From Minicystis rosea (lineage in GTDB: Bacteria > Myxococcota_A > Polyangia > Polyangiales > Polyangiaceae), in the NCBI GenBank assembly GCA_001931535.1, contig CP016211.1, positions 6,991,703-7,055,702 of the forward strand: a stretch of DNA of 64,000 nucleotides, read 5' to 3'. Shown here one piece after another: positions 17,596-26,879 of the stretch. The notes under the pieces are model-generated. The model made no database searches and was not told the DNA's origin. It saw nothing but the letters and a program-made list of their open reading frames with translations. The position numbers and the translations under genes were made by a program. Numbering within the stretch: position 1 is the first letter of the stretch; each line of letters starts with the position of its first letter.

Positions 17596-17937
17596 GACGA
17601 TCTCCGTGAGGATTCGGGGAGGACGGGCCTCCGCGAGACGGAGAGCGGGGAGCGAGACGGACGCCGGCAGAGCCGACAGGTGGGCGAAGGCCGACGGGGC
17701 GAAAGCGGAGAATGGTGCGCCGAGGGGGATGCTCGGCGGCAGGCCGGTGCGGGGAGGGCCCCGATTGGAGTCACAGCGCACGACGGAAGCCTGACGGGAC
17801 TGGAGCCTCATTTCGAGCATCCGACGCCGGTGCGCTGCGTATCGCGAACGAGTGACGAGCGTTTCATTGGACGCTCATGACCGATGAGCGTGAAACCGCA
17901 CCACGTCGGTCGTCGCGAGACGTTAGGATCCGCGGCC

Positions 17938-18462
17938 ATGAAGCTCGCTCGCATCCTTACTGCTTCGCTTTCCCTCCTCGCCGCCGCATGCGGCGCGCGC
18001 TCCATCGACCCAGGCGCGGACGGCGTTCCCGCGGCGCCGGCGCCCGTGGTCGTCGATCTCTTCGCGCCGGACGGCGCCGGCTGCGTCTCGGACTTGCCGA
18101 ACGACACGGCCACCGACCTGATGGCGCCTGGCGAAGGAGAGAGCATCGCGGTGGTCGACCTCATCTACACGGAGGAGTGCACCGGCGCGGGCGGGCAATA
18201 CGTGCTCGGGCGCGAGATCGACGGATACCGCTACTTCTGGGTCGGCGGACACGCCTGCTACTTCTTCGCGCACGCCTTGCCCGTGAGCTTGGTCTACGGC
18301 GTGGTCCGATATCGCTTCACAGCAGCCATCTCCGAGATCCCAGCAGGCATGTGCGTGGCTTGGCCCGGCGAGCCCGACGGCGTGCAAACGGACGTGTCGA
18401 CGTCCGCCATCGCGGTGTTCGAGCGCCTCGATGAAGCGAAGACGTTCGCGGCTTCGCTGTGA
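17938..18462 (+). CDS. lipoprotein of unknown function
   Basis: A 174-residue predicted lipoprotein: signal peptide MKLARILTASLSLLAAAC with the lipid-modified Cys at about residue 18, then a small domain with Cys in GCVSDL, EECTG, HACYFF and GMCVAWP that may pair as disulfides. The ATG at 17938 is chosen because it begins the signal sequence. No family recognised. It is monocistronic, followed by a strong hairpin at 18666-18696. Confidence 0.7.
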   Translation: MKLARILTASLSLLAAACGARSIDPGADGVPAAPAPVVVDLFAPDGAGCVSDLPNDTATDLMAPGEGESIAVVDLIYTEECTGAGGQYVLGREIDGYRYFWVGGHACYFFAHALPVSLVYGVVRYRFTAAISEIPAGMCVAWPGEPDGVQTDVSTSAIAVFERLDEAKTFAASL

Positions 18463-18776
18463 CCACGCGCGACATCGAGCAACGGTTGCCGAGTCGGTGA
18501 GCGACGGCCCCGATCCCGAGGAGGAGCAGGCCCGCGCAGCGCCCTCGCCACGCGCAAATCCCCTGTCGGCAAGGGCGAGCCCGCCCCCTGGCAGGCCAAT
18601 CCCACCTGAAGCCTGATTCGCCGATGATCCCGCCGCCCTGAAGCGGCACACGCGCGCCGACGAACACACCGCCCGGCCGACCAAGCCGGGCGGTGTCGTT
18701 CGCCTGCCATTCGCTCGCTGCCACGCCGCAGCCGAGCATCACGAACGAGGTCGCGAAGCCCGCAGGAGGCCGCCGC
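18463..18776. other. 314-bp convergent intergenic region
   Basis: Separates the plus-strand lipoprotein from the minus-strand DHS-like gene. It holds the terminator-type hairpin at 18666-18696 and nothing else that I can support. Confidence 0.6.
18666..18696. terminator. strong bidirectional hairpin terminator
   Basis: A perfect 12-bp stem ACACCGCCCGGC / GCCGGGCGGTGT with a 7-base loop, between two converging genes. There is no T-run, as is common for GC-rich genomes. Confidence 0.65.
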
Positions 18777-19814
18777 TCACGCGCCGTGCGCTGCGATGAT
18801 CGCGCGGGCCTCGGCCGGGTGACGCTTGCACTCGAGCAGCGCGCCGAGCAGGAGCGGAGCCACGATGGTCGCGTCCGACTCGATTACGAACATCGGAGTC
18901 TCCGCGGTCAGCTTGTCCCACGTGATCTTCTCGTTGGGCGTGGCGCCGGAGTACGAGCCGTAGGACGTCGTCGAGTCGGAGATCTGGCAGAAGTAGGCCC
19001 AGGGGCGGGCCGGCTCTTCGAGATCGTATTTGAGCGACGGCACCACACAGATGGGGAAGTCCCCCGCGATGCCTCCGCCGATCTGGAAGAACCCCACCCC
19101 TGCTCCCGCGCTGAGCGTGCGATACCGATCGTAGAAGTCGGCCATGTACTCGATACCCGACTTCACGATGCTGGCGCTGTGCTCGCCTCGCCTCACGTAG
19201 GAAGCGAAGATGTTGCCGAAGGTCGAGTCCTCGTGACCCGGGACGACCAGCGGCAGCCCGGCCTCCGCGGCGGCGAGCAACCAGCACTCCTCGGCCGGTC
19301 CGCGATGGAGCGTGGTCGGGATGGCCTGCACCAGCTCGTAGAAGTACTCGTGCCAGAAGCGGCGCTCACCGCTCGCCGTGGCGCGCTCCCACATGGGGAC
19401 GATGTGCTTCTCCACCGCGCGGAAAGCCTCGTCCTCGGGGATGCTGGTGTCGGTCACGCGCCGCATCCGGTTCTCGAGGATGCGCGTGTCGTCCTGCTTG
19501 GTGAAGTAACGGTAGTCGGGGAAGTCGCGATAACCGTCGTGCGCCACGAGGCGGAACAACGACTCTTCCAGGTTGGCGCCCGTCACCGACAACCCGTGAA
19601 TCAGGCCGGCGCGGATGGCCGGCGCCAGCGTGATGCCGAGCTGCGCCGAGGACATCGCCCCGGCCAGGGCCCAGAACATCTTTCCTCCACGCTCGATGTG
19701 CTCCCAATAGGCGAGGAGCGCATCACGCGTCGCGCGGGCGTTGAAGTTCTTGTAGTTGCGGAGAACGAACGAGAGCAGGGGCAGCGTCGTCGACGCGCTG
19801 TTCGTGCCGGTCAT
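18777..19814 (-). CDS. deoxyhypusine-synthase-family protein (polyamine enzyme)
   Basis: A 345-residue protein of the deoxyhypusine synthase fold. Family segments are GAMSSAQLG near the NAD site, SVTGANLEESL, VPGHEDSTFGN, the GGGIAGDFPICVVP loop and the C-terminal YGSYSGATPNEKITW...ESDATIVAPLLL. In eukaryotic DHS the loop after GGG carries the catalytic Lys (GGGVVKHH); here that position is Gly. Bacteria lack hypusinated eIF5A, so the likely role is an aminobutyl transfer making an unusual polyamine such as homospermidine; this is inference. The start at MTGTNSAS gives family-normal length. Confidence 0.8.
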   Translation of the reverse strand: MTGTNSASTTLPLLSFVLRNYKNFNARATRDALLAYWEHIERGGKMFWALAGAMSSAQLGITLAPAIRAGLIHGLSVTGANLEESLFRLVAHDGYRDFPDYRYFTKQDDTRILENRMRRVTDTSIPEDEAFRAVEKHIVPMWERATASGERRFWHEYFYELVQAIPTTLHRGPAEECWLLAAAEAGLPLVVPGHEDSTFGNIFASYVRRGEHSASIVKSGIEYMADFYDRYRTLSAGAGVGFFQIGGGIAGDFPICVVPSLKYDLEEPARPWAYFCQISDSTTSYGSYSGATPNEKITWDKLTAETPMFVIESDATIVAPLLLGALLECKRHPAEARAIIAAHGA

Positions 19815-20084
19815 GTTTCGCCGAGCCTCGGCGACCGAGAGGTCGTCCCGGTGGTCTCGGGTCGCGCAAGCCACCAGGGACGCTCTACGGACCGGCAGAG
19901 GCCGGGCCGCCATCGCAGCGTCGGGTGGCTTCGGCGGGGACCTTAGCACGAATGGATCGACTTCGTGTCGAGCCGATCCTTTCGGGGAAGTGCGGAGGTC
20001 GGCGCGGCGGAATGCGACGTCGAGCCTTCGGGCGCCGCCGCTCGGTGAACCGCGCCGCCATGCATCGCGGCGCGCGCATCGAGA

Positions 20085-20750
20085 TCAGCGACGCTCGCCG
20101 CAGGCCACGCGCATCTGTTCCAGGACCGACTCGTCCGCGATCAAACGCACGGTTTCGTCGTCGGTGGCGGCGCCGATCCGGACGGGCGGCCGGCCGCGCT
20201 CGCGGAACCAGAACAGATCGTTGCAGAGCGGTGCCTCGTAGTGCTGCGCCGACTGGAGGACGAGCCCGGCGAGCACGAAGACCGCATCGTCGACGGGAGC
20301 CTGGCCGAGCGGATGCAACATCACGAGGTTGCGATCCGGGAGCGCGACGAGCGAGCCTCCAGGTCCGACGCCCGCGGGGAACTTCTCGGGGGCGAGCGCA
20401 TAGGCGCTCGCGTACACGTGCCCGCCGTCGAGCATGAGCACGTCGACGTCGTCGAAGCTCATCACCTCCGGCTCGACCGGCTCGGCGAGGGCGTTGGCGA
20501 GCGCGGTCGCGATCACTTCCTCGCGCGACTTCTGCCACCACGCGAGGTGATCCTCGGACGCGGTCGCGACCACGTCGGGCAGATCGAGGACCACGACCGC
20601 CGTGAGCCCCGGGTAGCGCTGCTCGGCGATGAGCGGTGCGCGCTGCGCCGCCGCCCACGCGTCCGTGTAGAGCCTGAGCCTGAGCCGGGCCCGCGCTTCG
20701 CCCCAGCGCGCGAGCCGCTCGGACCAATCTTCCGTCTTGCGTTGCACCAT
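20085..20750 (-). CDS. DUF1444-like hypothetical protein
   Basis: About 221 residues from MVQRKTEDW; a start 60 bases upstream (MERAWTRLL) is also possible, and neither has a strong ribosome-binding site. It is a soluble alpha/beta protein. The pattern AVVVLDLPDVV...ATALANAL...DGGHVYASAYAL...VALPDRNLVMLHPL resembles DUF1444/YtpQ proteins, whose function is unknown. It is followed 182 bases upstream on the same strand by another small unknown. Confidence in the gene is good, in the family moderate. Confidence 0.65.
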   Translation of the reverse strand: MVQRKTEDWSERLARWGEARARLRLRLYTDAWAAAQRAPLIAEQRYPGLTAVVVLDLPDVVATASEDHLAWWQKSREEVIATALANALAEPVEPEVMSFDDVDVLMLDGGHVYASAYALAPEKFPAGVGPGGSLVALPDRNLVMLHPLGQAPVDDAVFVLAGLVLQSAQHYEAPLCNDLFWFRERGRPPVRIGAATDDETVRLIADESVLEQMRVACGERR

Positions 20751-20932
20751 GAGCCGTCGTCGGCCGCGGACGGTAGGCCACGACAACAGCCGTGTCCAGG
20801 CGCGCTCCATGGTCGAGAGCCGGGCACCTTGCCCTCGCGTCGGACGACGCGGCGACGTGTCCCCACGCGGCGCATCGCGCGCGCGACATCCCCTCGCGTG
20901 TCGCCGCGCGCGATGCGCTCGAAGGTCGGCCG

Positions 20933-21283
20933 TCAGCTTCGGTACGGTGCGGCGAGGCCCTGCACGAAGAGCCGCGTCCGCGCGTCGTTCGAGTCGCCGC
21001 GGCTCGTCGTGACGACCACCGCGCCCGCCGCGATGCCGGTGATGGATCGGGTCACCGTCCAGGTCCAGCGCGTGAGCACGGCGATCGGATCCTGCAACAC
21101 GCGCGGATCGCGCCCCAGCGGTCCCCACAGCGACGGGTCGCAGTACAGAATGCCGGCCGTGCGATCGAGCACGAGCGCGGTCTCGTCCTTGGCGTCCGGA
21201 GAGTGCGACAACCAGGCAACGAGAATCTCGTGGCCACGCGGAACGGAGGCCACGAAGGGAAGCTCCAAGGCTTGATTTTCCAT
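20933..21283 (-). CDS. hypothetical protein
   Basis: A 116-residue soluble protein (MENQALELPF; a start 12 bases upstream is possible). It contains ETALVLDRTAGILYCDPSLW followed by a Thr/Val-rich stretch WTWTVTRSITGIAAGAVVVTTS. I do not recognise it. It shares strand and spacing with the DUF1444-like gene downstream and may be co-transcribed with it. Confidence 0.55.
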   Translation of the reverse strand: MENQALELPFVASVPRGHEILVAWLSHSPDAKDETALVLDRTAGILYCDPSLWGPLGRDPRVLQDPIAVLTRWTWTVTRSITGIAAGAVVVTTSRGDSNDARTRLFVQGLAAPYRS

Positions 21284-21447
21284 GGTGCGCGTCACCCTAG
21301 TGCCGCCGGCCGGAAGGTCTGCCGGAAATTCTCGCGCGCAGCGCTGAGCTGCGCGAAGCGCGGCGGGGCTCGTCGACCCGCGTCATGCGGTGAGCCCAGC
21401 GCGCGGCGCTCACGCGGATCAGGCATGAGTGTTCGCGGGAGCACGCT

Positions 21448-22590
21448 TCAACGGGCCGCCGCGATCACGTCGGCAGGGATCTTCCACAACCCATAGGGCT
21501 CACGCGGCTGCGCGCCGCGATGGATGAGCGAGGTCGTCACCCACAAGCTACCGTCGGGACCGAAGGCGAGGCTGTCGGGCCACGCGAGGCGCGGATCCTT
21601 GATGATCTGCTTGGTCGTTCCATCCGGGCGAACCAGCGTGAGCGCGTTCTCTTCCAGGCTGGTGTGCACGATCCCGGAAGGGAGCGCTTCGAGCCCATCG
21701 GCGGGACCGGGCTTGCCCACCACGGTCACGGCTGCGGCGAGGGCCGCCGCGCTCGTCTTCGGATCGCGCAGCGCTTCGGTCGGCACGCGGTAGAGCGTGC
21801 GTCCCGTGAGGGCCTGGTAGTAGAGCCACGCGCCGTCGGGCGAGAGCGCGATGCCATCCGCGTGGACGTGCGGTGTGCTTCCATCCGGCCGCTTCCAGGG
21901 CTTGCCTTCGATGGTGAGCACCGTGTCCTCGGCGTGGGTCGAGGGGTGATCGTCGAGCACGCGGCGCGCGGTCTTCGTCGCGAGATCGAGCACGACGAGG
22001 CCGCCCTTGCCGGAGTCCGTGAGGTACGCGACCTTGCGCCCGAGATCGAAGCGCACGTCGTTCAAGTACGACGCGCCGCTGGCAATGGATGGGTCGAAGC
22101 GAATGACGTCGCGCACCGTGTTCGTGGCGAGATCGACGGCGACGAGCTTCGGGGCGCCGCGCACCACGCCGCCGAACTTCGGGTTGCCCGGATCGAGCAC
22201 CCAGAGCGTTCCATCGCGCGTCGCGACCACGCTCTGCACGGCGACGAAGCGCTTCGCCGGATCGGCGCTCGCGTCGTACGCGTTCCACGCGGCGTCCGGA
22301 TAGGGCCGGAGCGAGCCGTCCTTCCCGAGCTCCGCGACCGAGACCGGCACGTCGTCGCTCCAACGCGGATAGCTCACGAACACACGCCCATCGGGCGACA
22401 CGGCGACGCCGGTCCACTGCTTCGGCGAGCGCGCGACCTCCACGAGCGGCGAACGCGCCGGCGCAGCGAGCTCGACCGATGCGACGGCAGGTGCGGACGA
22501 AGCGCCCGCGGGCTCGGGCGTCGCGGGCGGAGGGCTGCATGCGAGGACGCCGAGGAGCGGCGCGGCGATCAAGAGACGAGCGATGGCCAT
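21448..22590 (-). CDS. MRJP/SMP-30-like beta-propeller lipoprotein
   Basis: A 380-residue exported lipoprotein (lipobox GVLAC) with a six-bladed-propeller-type sequence. WTGVAVSPDGRVFVSYPRW at the start of the domain, NDVRFDLGRKVAYLTDSG in the middle and HVHADGIALSPDGAWLYY plus WPDSLAFGPDGSLWVTT near the end match the major-royal-jelly-protein/yellow-related family, sugar-acid or quinone-type proteins of unclear bacterial function. It begins 79 bases after the end of the SHC-like gene on the same strand, so it may be the third gene of that operon. Confidence 0.8.
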   Translation of the reverse strand: MAIARLLIAAPLLGVLACSPPPATPEPAGASSAPAVASVELAAPARSPLVEVARSPKQWTGVAVSPDGRVFVSYPRWSDDVPVSVAELGKDGSLRPYPDAAWNAYDASADPAKRFVAVQSVVATRDGTLWVLDPGNPKFGGVVRGAPKLVAVDLATNTVRDVIRFDPSIASGASYLNDVRFDLGRKVAYLTDSGKGGLVVLDLATKTARRVLDDHPSTHAEDTVLTIEGKPWKRPDGSTPHVHADGIALSPDGAWLYYQALTGRTLYRVPTEALRDPKTSAAALAAAVTVVGKPGPADGLEALPSGIVHTSLEENALTLVRPDGTTKQIIKDPRLAWPDSLAFGPDGSLWVTTSLIHRGAQPREPYGLWKIPADVIAAAR

Positions 22591-22669
22591 CGCTCACCCG
22601 TGGCACGAAATGCCGGCACGTGCAGGCGATGCTTGCAGACCATCCGCCTGAAACGGAGCCGGCGCCGAG

Positions 22670-24586
22670 CTACCTCGAGGCCTCGGCGAGGGCCCTCGTC
22701 ACGAGGGCGTGGGTGCCGAACGGCGCGTCCCAGTAGTCCTCACGGAAGGCCGCCGTGAAGCATGCTCGGCCGTTGTGCCAGGTCCCGTTCGCCTGCTGAT
22801 CGACGAGGTACGCCACGGCCGCGGCGCGCGCCTCGCGGTCCTCGGCATCGTCGCCGCCGAGCGCGGTCAGCGCGAGGAGCGCGCTCGCCGTGTGCAGCGG
22901 CGTGCTCGATCCGCGGCCGGCGAGCGCGGGATCCTCGTCGGCCATCATCGTGTCGCCAAAGCCGCCGTCCGCGTTCTGGTGCCGGAGGAGGAAGGCGCGC
23001 GCATCCTGCATCCACCTCGCGCGCATGTCTTGCCCGGCCGCGCGAAGCGCCGGGAGGATGAAGGCGAGCGGCGCCACGTAGCCGGGACGCCAGCGGCTCC
23101 AGAAGCTCCCGTTGGGGCTCTGGCACGCGCGCAGGAACGCGATGGCGCGCGCGACGGCGGCGTCGATCGGCGCCCTCGTCTCGGCGCCGAGGAGACCGCT
23201 GTCCCGCGCGGACACGAGGGCCATGAGGACGCGCGAGGAGACATCGGGCGTCGACGCGTCGATGGTATTGGCCTCGACCGCGAAGGGCACGCGACGTCCG
23301 AACGAATAGGGCGCACGGGCCGGCGCTGGAGAGAAGCCCCACCCGCCGTCCGGCTGCTGGGCGCGGAGCAGGCTCGCGGTCGACGCCGCGAGCGCCGCGG
23401 CGACCGACGCTCGCCGCGAGCCCGTGAGGCGCGGCGCGACCCGCACGAGGAACGCGGCCACGAAGGCGCCCGTATCGTTGTCGCCCCGGCGCGAGCCCGC
23501 ACCATAGGCCCACAGCCCATCGGGACGCTGCTCGCGGACGAGGTGATCGACGATCGCGTCGAGGCGCGCCTCCTCCGGAGCGACACCGGCGGCGAGCAGG
23601 GCGTCGCATCCCAGCGCCGCGTCCCAGTTCTCGGCGTTGCACCAGCTCTGTCGAATCGCGCCGTCGGGGCCCGGCATGCGCAGCCGATCGATGAACGCCA
23701 CCCCGCGTTGGATCGCGGGATCGTCCGCGCCGCGGCCCATGGCCCGGAGGGCGAGCAGGTTGAGCGCGGTCCCCATCACCGTCCACAGCCAGCTCCCCGA
23801 GGGATCTTGCTGCGCGAGGATCCGCTCCTCCAGCGCGTGGAGCGCGCGCTCCGCGCTCGCGGGCGCGAGCCTCCGCAGCGCAGCCTCGAAGCGCGAGCGC
23901 TGCGCGGCCTTGGCGAAGAGGATGGTCATCGCGGGCATCGCCTGCTCGGCGAAGGTCGACACGCAGCCAAGCATGCGCCCGAACCGAGGGCTCTCGAGGA
24001 TCGCGCGCGCGGCCTCGGCGGTGAAAGGGAGGCTCGGGAGCGCGCGGGAGCGGTCGGGATGAACCGTGTCCGTGAAGAGGTCGGCCATCACCGCGTAGAA
24101 CCCACCGCCGCGCGCGCCCGTGGTGAGGTATGCGTCCGCTGCCTGGATGGTCGCCTCGATCGATCGCGCGAGCGCATCGTCGAGCGCCGGCGTGTCCGCA
24201 TGGCGCTCGCGAAAGAGCTCGAGCGCCATCCGCACGAGCCTCGTGGCGTCGCGCCCAGGATCGCTTCCGGGATAGGTGACGAACCCGCCGCTCGGCGTCT
24301 GGGCGGCGATCAGATCGCGCACCAGCCTGCTCTCGATCGCGAGGCGCGCGGGGCTCGGATCACCGAGCAGCAAGGTCGCCACGAGCCCCATGGCGGCGTG
24401 CATCGGGCCCGCCAAACAGGCCTCGCGCCACAACCCGTCGGGGCCTCGGCGGGCGGCGAGATGCGCCACGCCCGCGCGGAGCGCGCGCTCGAGAGCAGCC
24501 TGCGGAGACGCGTGCTCGGAGCCGGCCTGGAGACGGCGCCGTCCGATGGAGATGGATGCGCTGGACGAAGAGAGAATGGACGTCAT
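22670..24586 (-). CDS. squalene-hopene-cyclase-like (class II terpene cyclase fold) protein
   Basis: A 638-residue alpha/alpha-barrel protein with at least six QW-type repeats (QDPSGSWLW, QRPDGLWAYG, QQPDGGWGFS, QSPNGSFWS, QNADGGFGD, QQANGTWHNG), the size and layout of squalene-hopene cyclases. The catalytic DxDDTA motif is degenerate: residues 368-372 read GDNDT, with Asn370 where the acid Asp is expected. It may act on a different substrate, use another acid, or be a non-catalytic prenyl binder. The upstream gene, 45 bases away, is an MpaB/Lcp-type oxygenase, pointing to terpenoid or polyisoprenoid chemistry. GAGG precedes the ATG. Confidence 0.8.
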   Translation of the reverse strand: MTSILSSSSASISIGRRRLQAGSEHASPQAALERALRAGVAHLAARRGPDGLWREACLAGPMHAAMGLVATLLLGDPSPARLAIESRLVRDLIAAQTPSGGFVTYPGSDPGRDATRLVRMALELFRERHADTPALDDALARSIEATIQAADAYLTTGARGGGFYAVMADLFTDTVHPDRSRALPSLPFTAEAARAILESPRFGRMLGCVSTFAEQAMPAMTILFAKAAQRSRFEAALRRLAPASAERALHALEERILAQQDPSGSWLWTVMGTALNLLALRAMGRGADDPAIQRGVAFIDRLRMPGPDGAIRQSWCNAENWDAALGCDALLAAGVAPEEARLDAIVDHLVREQRPDGLWAYGAGSRRGDNDTGAFVAAFLVRVAPRLTGSRRASVAAALAASTASLLRAQQPDGGWGFSPAPARAPYSFGRRVPFAVEANTIDASTPDVSSRVLMALVSARDSGLLGAETRAPIDAAVARAIAFLRACQSPNGSFWSRWRPGYVAPLAFILPALRAAGQDMRARWMQDARAFLLRHQNADGGFGDTMMADEDPALAGRGSSTPLHTASALLALTALGGDDAEDREARAAAVAYLVDQQANGTWHNGRACFTAAFREDYWDAPFGTHALVTRALAEASR

Positions 24587-24631
24587 GACGAGACCTCGCG
24601 GTGTCGGGTGGCTTGGGTCTTCGAGGCGCGC

Positions 24632-25771
24632 TCAAACCGAGAGCGGCGCGCTGTCGGGATCACGGTGGGCGGAGAGGGCGCGCGGGATCGCGAAGGCCGG
24701 CCGCTTCCCGCGGTGGTTGCCGTACGCGAGGGCGCCGAGGTAGCCCCGGCCGAGCTGCTGAGCGAAGGCGGTCATGATCGCGGAGCGATCCAAGAGCCGG
24801 CCGAAGGTGCGCGACAACCAGCGCCCGCCGGTGAATACCGTCGCCGTCCAATCGCTCGCTGGGATGCCCAAGAGGTCGGCGATCTCGTCGCCCATGAAGT
24901 GCCGCATCATCGAAGCGGGGAGCCCGTCGAAGGCCTCGCCGGGGACGACCTCCTGCATCACCTCGACGAGCGCCCGCGCGAACGCGCGCCCCTCCTCGCT
25001 CACGGCGATCTGACGGCGCTGGATGGCGCGGGTCAGCGCCTCCGCCTCCGCGAGATCGCGGGGCAGGAGCTCGTCACGGAGGCCCATGAGGTGCCCGATC
25101 ACGCTCCACGCGTGGACGTAGGCGTCGCTCTCTTCGGCGGAGGCGGGGACACCGAGCTTCGCGAGCCCGTCGAGCACCACGTACGAGAACGACATGAGCG
25201 TTCCCGCCAAGTCCTCTTGGTTGATGGGCGCGCCGAGCTCGGGTGAGAAGCCCGCGGGGCTCGTCACGAGCAGGTGGCGCACGGCCGCGTGGCGGAGCCG
25301 GACCTTCTGCGCGCTGGCGACGCCGCAACCACCGGGGCCGAGGCCCCCCTCGGCCATCACGTCGTGAACCATCTGCGTCGTGTCGAGCAGACGGCGCATC
25401 ACGTCCTTCCGGAGCAAGCCCGTGCGATGCAGGACCTGCACGCCCTTCCGCGCCGCATAGCAAACCGGGAGCGCGTAGCAGGCGAGGACGACGCTGATGA
25501 GCAACGCGTGCGCCTCGAAGAAGACGGCGGCGCGCGCGAGGCGCACCGGATCGGCCCACGCCGGCAGCTCGGCGCTCTTCGCGAGGAACGCCCGCACCTC
25601 GTCCGGCAGCTCCGCCGGCACGTCGTCGTCGTTGCGAATGAAGGACCGGAGCGCGCGATTCGCTGCCGCGACGTCGTTGCCAGCGAAGAGGCGGCGCACG
25701 AGATCATCGGCAGCCGGGTCGCCGATGCGGCGCATCTCGTCGAGGAAGTCGTCGGTCCATCCCGTGGTCAT
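24632..25771 (-). CDS. MpaB/latex-clearing-protein-family haem oxygenase (DUF2236)
   Basis: A 379-residue all-helical protein of the family that includes rubber oxygenase Lcp and the MpaB domain. Candidate haem-pocket residues fit the family pattern: Arg127 and Thr131 in RRLLDTT and His161 in VRLRHAAVRH, 30 residues later. The second of two in-frame ATGs is chosen because GGAGAG then sits 7 bases upstream. It is first gene of a likely operon with the SHC-like cyclase and perhaps the MRJP-like lipoprotein. Oxidative cleavage or hydroxylation of an isoprenoid is the reasonable guess; no signal peptide is seen, unlike secreted Lcp. Confidence 0.82.
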   Translation of the reverse strand: MTTGWTDDFLDEMRRIGDPAADDLVRRLFAGNDVAAANRALRSFIRNDDDVPAELPDEVRAFLAKSAELPAWADPVRLARAAVFFEAHALLISVVLACYALPVCYAARKGVQVLHRTGLLRKDVMRRLLDTTQMVHDVMAEGGLGPGGCGVASAQKVRLRHAAVRHLLVTSPAGFSPELGAPINQEDLAGTLMSFSYVVLDGLAKLGVPASAEESDAYVHAWSVIGHLMGLRDELLPRDLAEAEALTRAIQRRQIAVSEEGRAFARALVEVMQEVVPGEAFDGLPASMMRHFMGDEIADLLGIPASDWTATVFTGGRWLSRTFGRLLDRSAIMTAFAQQLGRGYLGALAYGNHRGKRPAFAIPRALSAHRDPDSAPLSV

Positions 25772-26324
25772 CGGCATCTCTCCTGGCCGCGCGGCGCCGC
25801 CGCCGCGTCCTGCGGTGAGCCGCCCAGTGCACGGCGGAGGCCAAGCGAAACCACGAGAAAACCCGCGCCCATTTTCCGGAGCACACCGCGCGCGCACGCC
25901 CACCGCACAGCCCCGCACACCGCACGGTCCGCACACTCCTCCAGCCGTGCCGGGCGCTCGACGCGACGGCGCGCCTTTCGTCACGGCTCGATCCAAACAG
26001 CACCGCCGCTCGGCGGCGCCGCATGAAGGAGGACTTCTCGATCGACGACGACCTTCTCGAGCCCCGTTGTTTCAACGGTAAGCGCTTCGAAGAACGGGAC
26101 TCATCGAGCCGCAGAAGCTTCGTCCCCATGAAGCATCGTTTGCCGTGGCCCCGACTCGGACACTTCAGGTTCCCAAACGCCTCTCGCCAAGACCCGATTG
26201 TTACCAACAGAGATCTTCGAAGCCATCAGGAAGAGCCGCTCGTTTACCTCGCGTCATTGACGCCCGTCCATCGCACCACCCGCGCCCGGCGACACGCAGG
26301 ATCGGTTATGGTCCGCGACCGATC
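25772..26324. other. 553-bp divergent intergenic region
   Basis: Separates the minus-strand oxygenase from the plus-strand EXPERA gene. It must hold both promoters; I see no convincing gene, dyad or repeat. The stretch around 26020-26230 is less GC-rich than its surroundings. Confidence 0.5.
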
Positions 26325-26879
26325 ATGCGCGCCGTCATCCCGCTCTCGAAGCGCCCCTTCGACATCGCCTGTGTCGTCTTCTTCTTCATCAACCTCACGT
26401 TCATCACGTACATCGTCGATCTGGAGCAGCTCGTCATCGCCGACCCGCACCACTTCGACTATCCGCTGTGGCCGCCGCGCGCGCTCGTCGATCTCGTGCA
26501 CTCCTACGGCGACACCTTCGATCCGCTCCAGAACGCGCGCCCCGTGTGGTGGAAGGCCACCATCTGGATCGACGCCCTCGGGTTCGGGCCGTTCTATGCG
26601 GCGGCGCTCTGGGCGTGGGTGAAGGGCAAGGACTGGATTCGCCTCCCCGCCATCATCTGGGCGAGCGTGATGATGACCAACGTGACCATCATCATGTCCG
26701 AGGAAATCTGGGGCCCGCACGCGTCGCCGCGGCTCGCCATCGTCACCTTGCTCAACGCTCCGTGGTTCCTCTTCCCCGTCGGCGTGATCGCCCGCATGTG
26801 GAAGAGCGAGCATCCCTTCACCGTCGCCGCACAGACCACCAACCCCGCACAGCCCGAGCCCCTGAAGGAGGCCGCATGA
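26325..26879 (+). CDS. EXPERA-domain (emopamil-binding-protein-like) membrane protein
   Basis: A 184-residue integral membrane protein with four hydrophobic helices (about 14-33, 80-98, 110-128, 139-158). FINLTFITYIVDLEQL, the Trp/Tyr-rich middle and NVTIIMSEEIWGPH match the EXPERA domain of TMEM97 and emopamil-binding protein, which bind or isomerise sterols. The start MRAVIPLSK is chosen because it places the first helix correctly. It overlaps the following SDR by 4 bases. A sterol- or lipid-related role for the pair is inferred, in keeping with sterol synthesis known in some myxobacteria. Confidence 0.72.
   Translation: MRAVIPLSKRPFDIACVVFFFINLTFITYIVDLEQLVIADPHHFDYPLWPPRALVDLVHSYGDTFDPLQNARPVWWKATIWIDALGFGPFYAAALWAWVKGKDWIRLPAIIWASVMMTNVTIIMSEEIWGPHASPRLAIVTLLNAPWFLFPVGVIARMWKSEHPFTVAAQTTNPAQPEPLKEAA

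Larger units (their letters stand above)
16974..17937. other. 964-bp region dominated by a 42-bp periodic array
   Basis: Holds the TGTGTCGA dyad (17147-17168) and the 42-bp array (17246-17595). Several overlapping frames stay open through the array because the unit is 14 codons long. The minus-strand frame 17215-17820 has the most G/C-biased third positions (14-residue LPxGK repeats) but lacks a convincing ribosome-binding site, so I do not call a gene. Confidence 0.5.

Noticed and set aside
17215..17820. 201-residue minus-strand gene with 14-residue LPxGK repeats
   Set aside because: Codon bias is suggestive but there is no ribosome-binding site and the frame follows automatically from a 42-bp repeat. 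Kept as an alternative in the findings.
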